A stretch of DNA of 64,000 nucleotides from Pantoea agglomerans (GTDB taxonomy: Bacteria; Pseudomonadota; Gammaproteobacteria; Enterobacterales; Enterobacteriaceae), in assembly GCF_021397715.1 (NCBI RefSeq), contig NZ_CP090207.1, forward strand, positions 558,001 to 622,000. Direction: 5' to 3'. Both the position numbers and the translations under genes were made by a program. A model generated the notes under the pieces. It worked only from the letters and a program-made list of their open reading frames with translations. It was not told the DNA's origin and searched no databases. Position 1 is the first letter of the stretch; the number at the start of each line of letters is the position of its first letter. This document shows positions 63,966 to 64,000 of the stretch, one piece after another.

Positions 63966-64000
63966 TATAACGTTCCTTGCTTCCATGGGCCGCGGTTGAC

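Larger units (their letters stand above)
63635..64000. other. Gene-free right edge of the window
   Basis: These 366 bp contain the promoter region of the small secreted-protein gene with a 19-bp palindrome (63714-63732) and a 52-bp inverted repeat (63914-63965). The open frame at 63752-63943 runs into that repeat and has no ribosome-binding site. Confidence 0.6.

Overview
The window is a chromosomal segment of an enterobacterium. Gene order and protein sequences match the Escherichia coli core almost gene for gene, in two blocks that are far apart in E. coli: yhdYXW-fis-dusB-prmA-panF-yhdT-accCB to csrD-mreBCD-maf-rng-yhdP-tldD-aae-yhcO-yhcN-argR-mdh, and mscM-psd-rsgA-orn-glyVXY-queG-nnr-tsaE-amiB-mutL-miaA-hfq-hflXKC-purA-nsrR-rnr-rlmB-aidB-bsmA-yjfP. 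The type II dehydroquinase next to accB, msrPQ beside it, ERIC elements and moderately GC-rich codon use suggest Erwiniaceae (Pantoea or Erwinia). The family call is an inference from gene content and protein similarity, not a measured placement.

Layout. 1-11.4 kb (minus): the end of a polar amino-acid ABC importer (yhdWXY), fis-dusB-prmA, pantothenate uptake (panF, yhdT), acetyl-CoA carboxylase (aroQ-accB-accC) and periplasmic methionine-sulfoxide repair (msrPQ). 11.7-24.2 kb (plus): csrD, the mreBCD shape operon running into maf and rng, the AsmA-like yhdP, and tldD. 24.2-30.4 kb: the aaeR/aaeXAB aromatic-acid efflux locus, a GabD-type aldehyde dehydrogenase inserted behind it, and yhcO. 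30.4-33.8 kb: three tandem YhcN-type (DUF1471) secreted proteins, argR with ARG boxes, and mdh. 33.8-39.3 kb (minus): psd-mscM and rsgA.

39.4-64 kb: orn, three identical tRNA-Gly(GCC) genes, then a 348-bp gene-free region carrying DnaA boxes and an IHF site at the position of E. coli datA. Next come divergent queG/nnr and the long co-directional series tsaE-amiB-mutL-miaA-hfq-hflX-hflK-hflC, then yjeT, purA, nsrR-rnr-rlmB, aidB, bsmA, a chemoreceptor, the esterase yjfP and a small secreted protein.

Most of the window is housekeeping DNA and no defence island, prophage, transposase or CRISPR array is visible. The points most worth a second look are the datA-like DnaA titration locus, a shortened Fe-S cysteine loop in NsrR, the tripled yhcN genes, the inserted dehydrogenase gene, and several unexplained dyads and hairpins (upstream of yhdW, between aaeR and aaeX, between the chemoreceptor and bsmA, and near the right edge).
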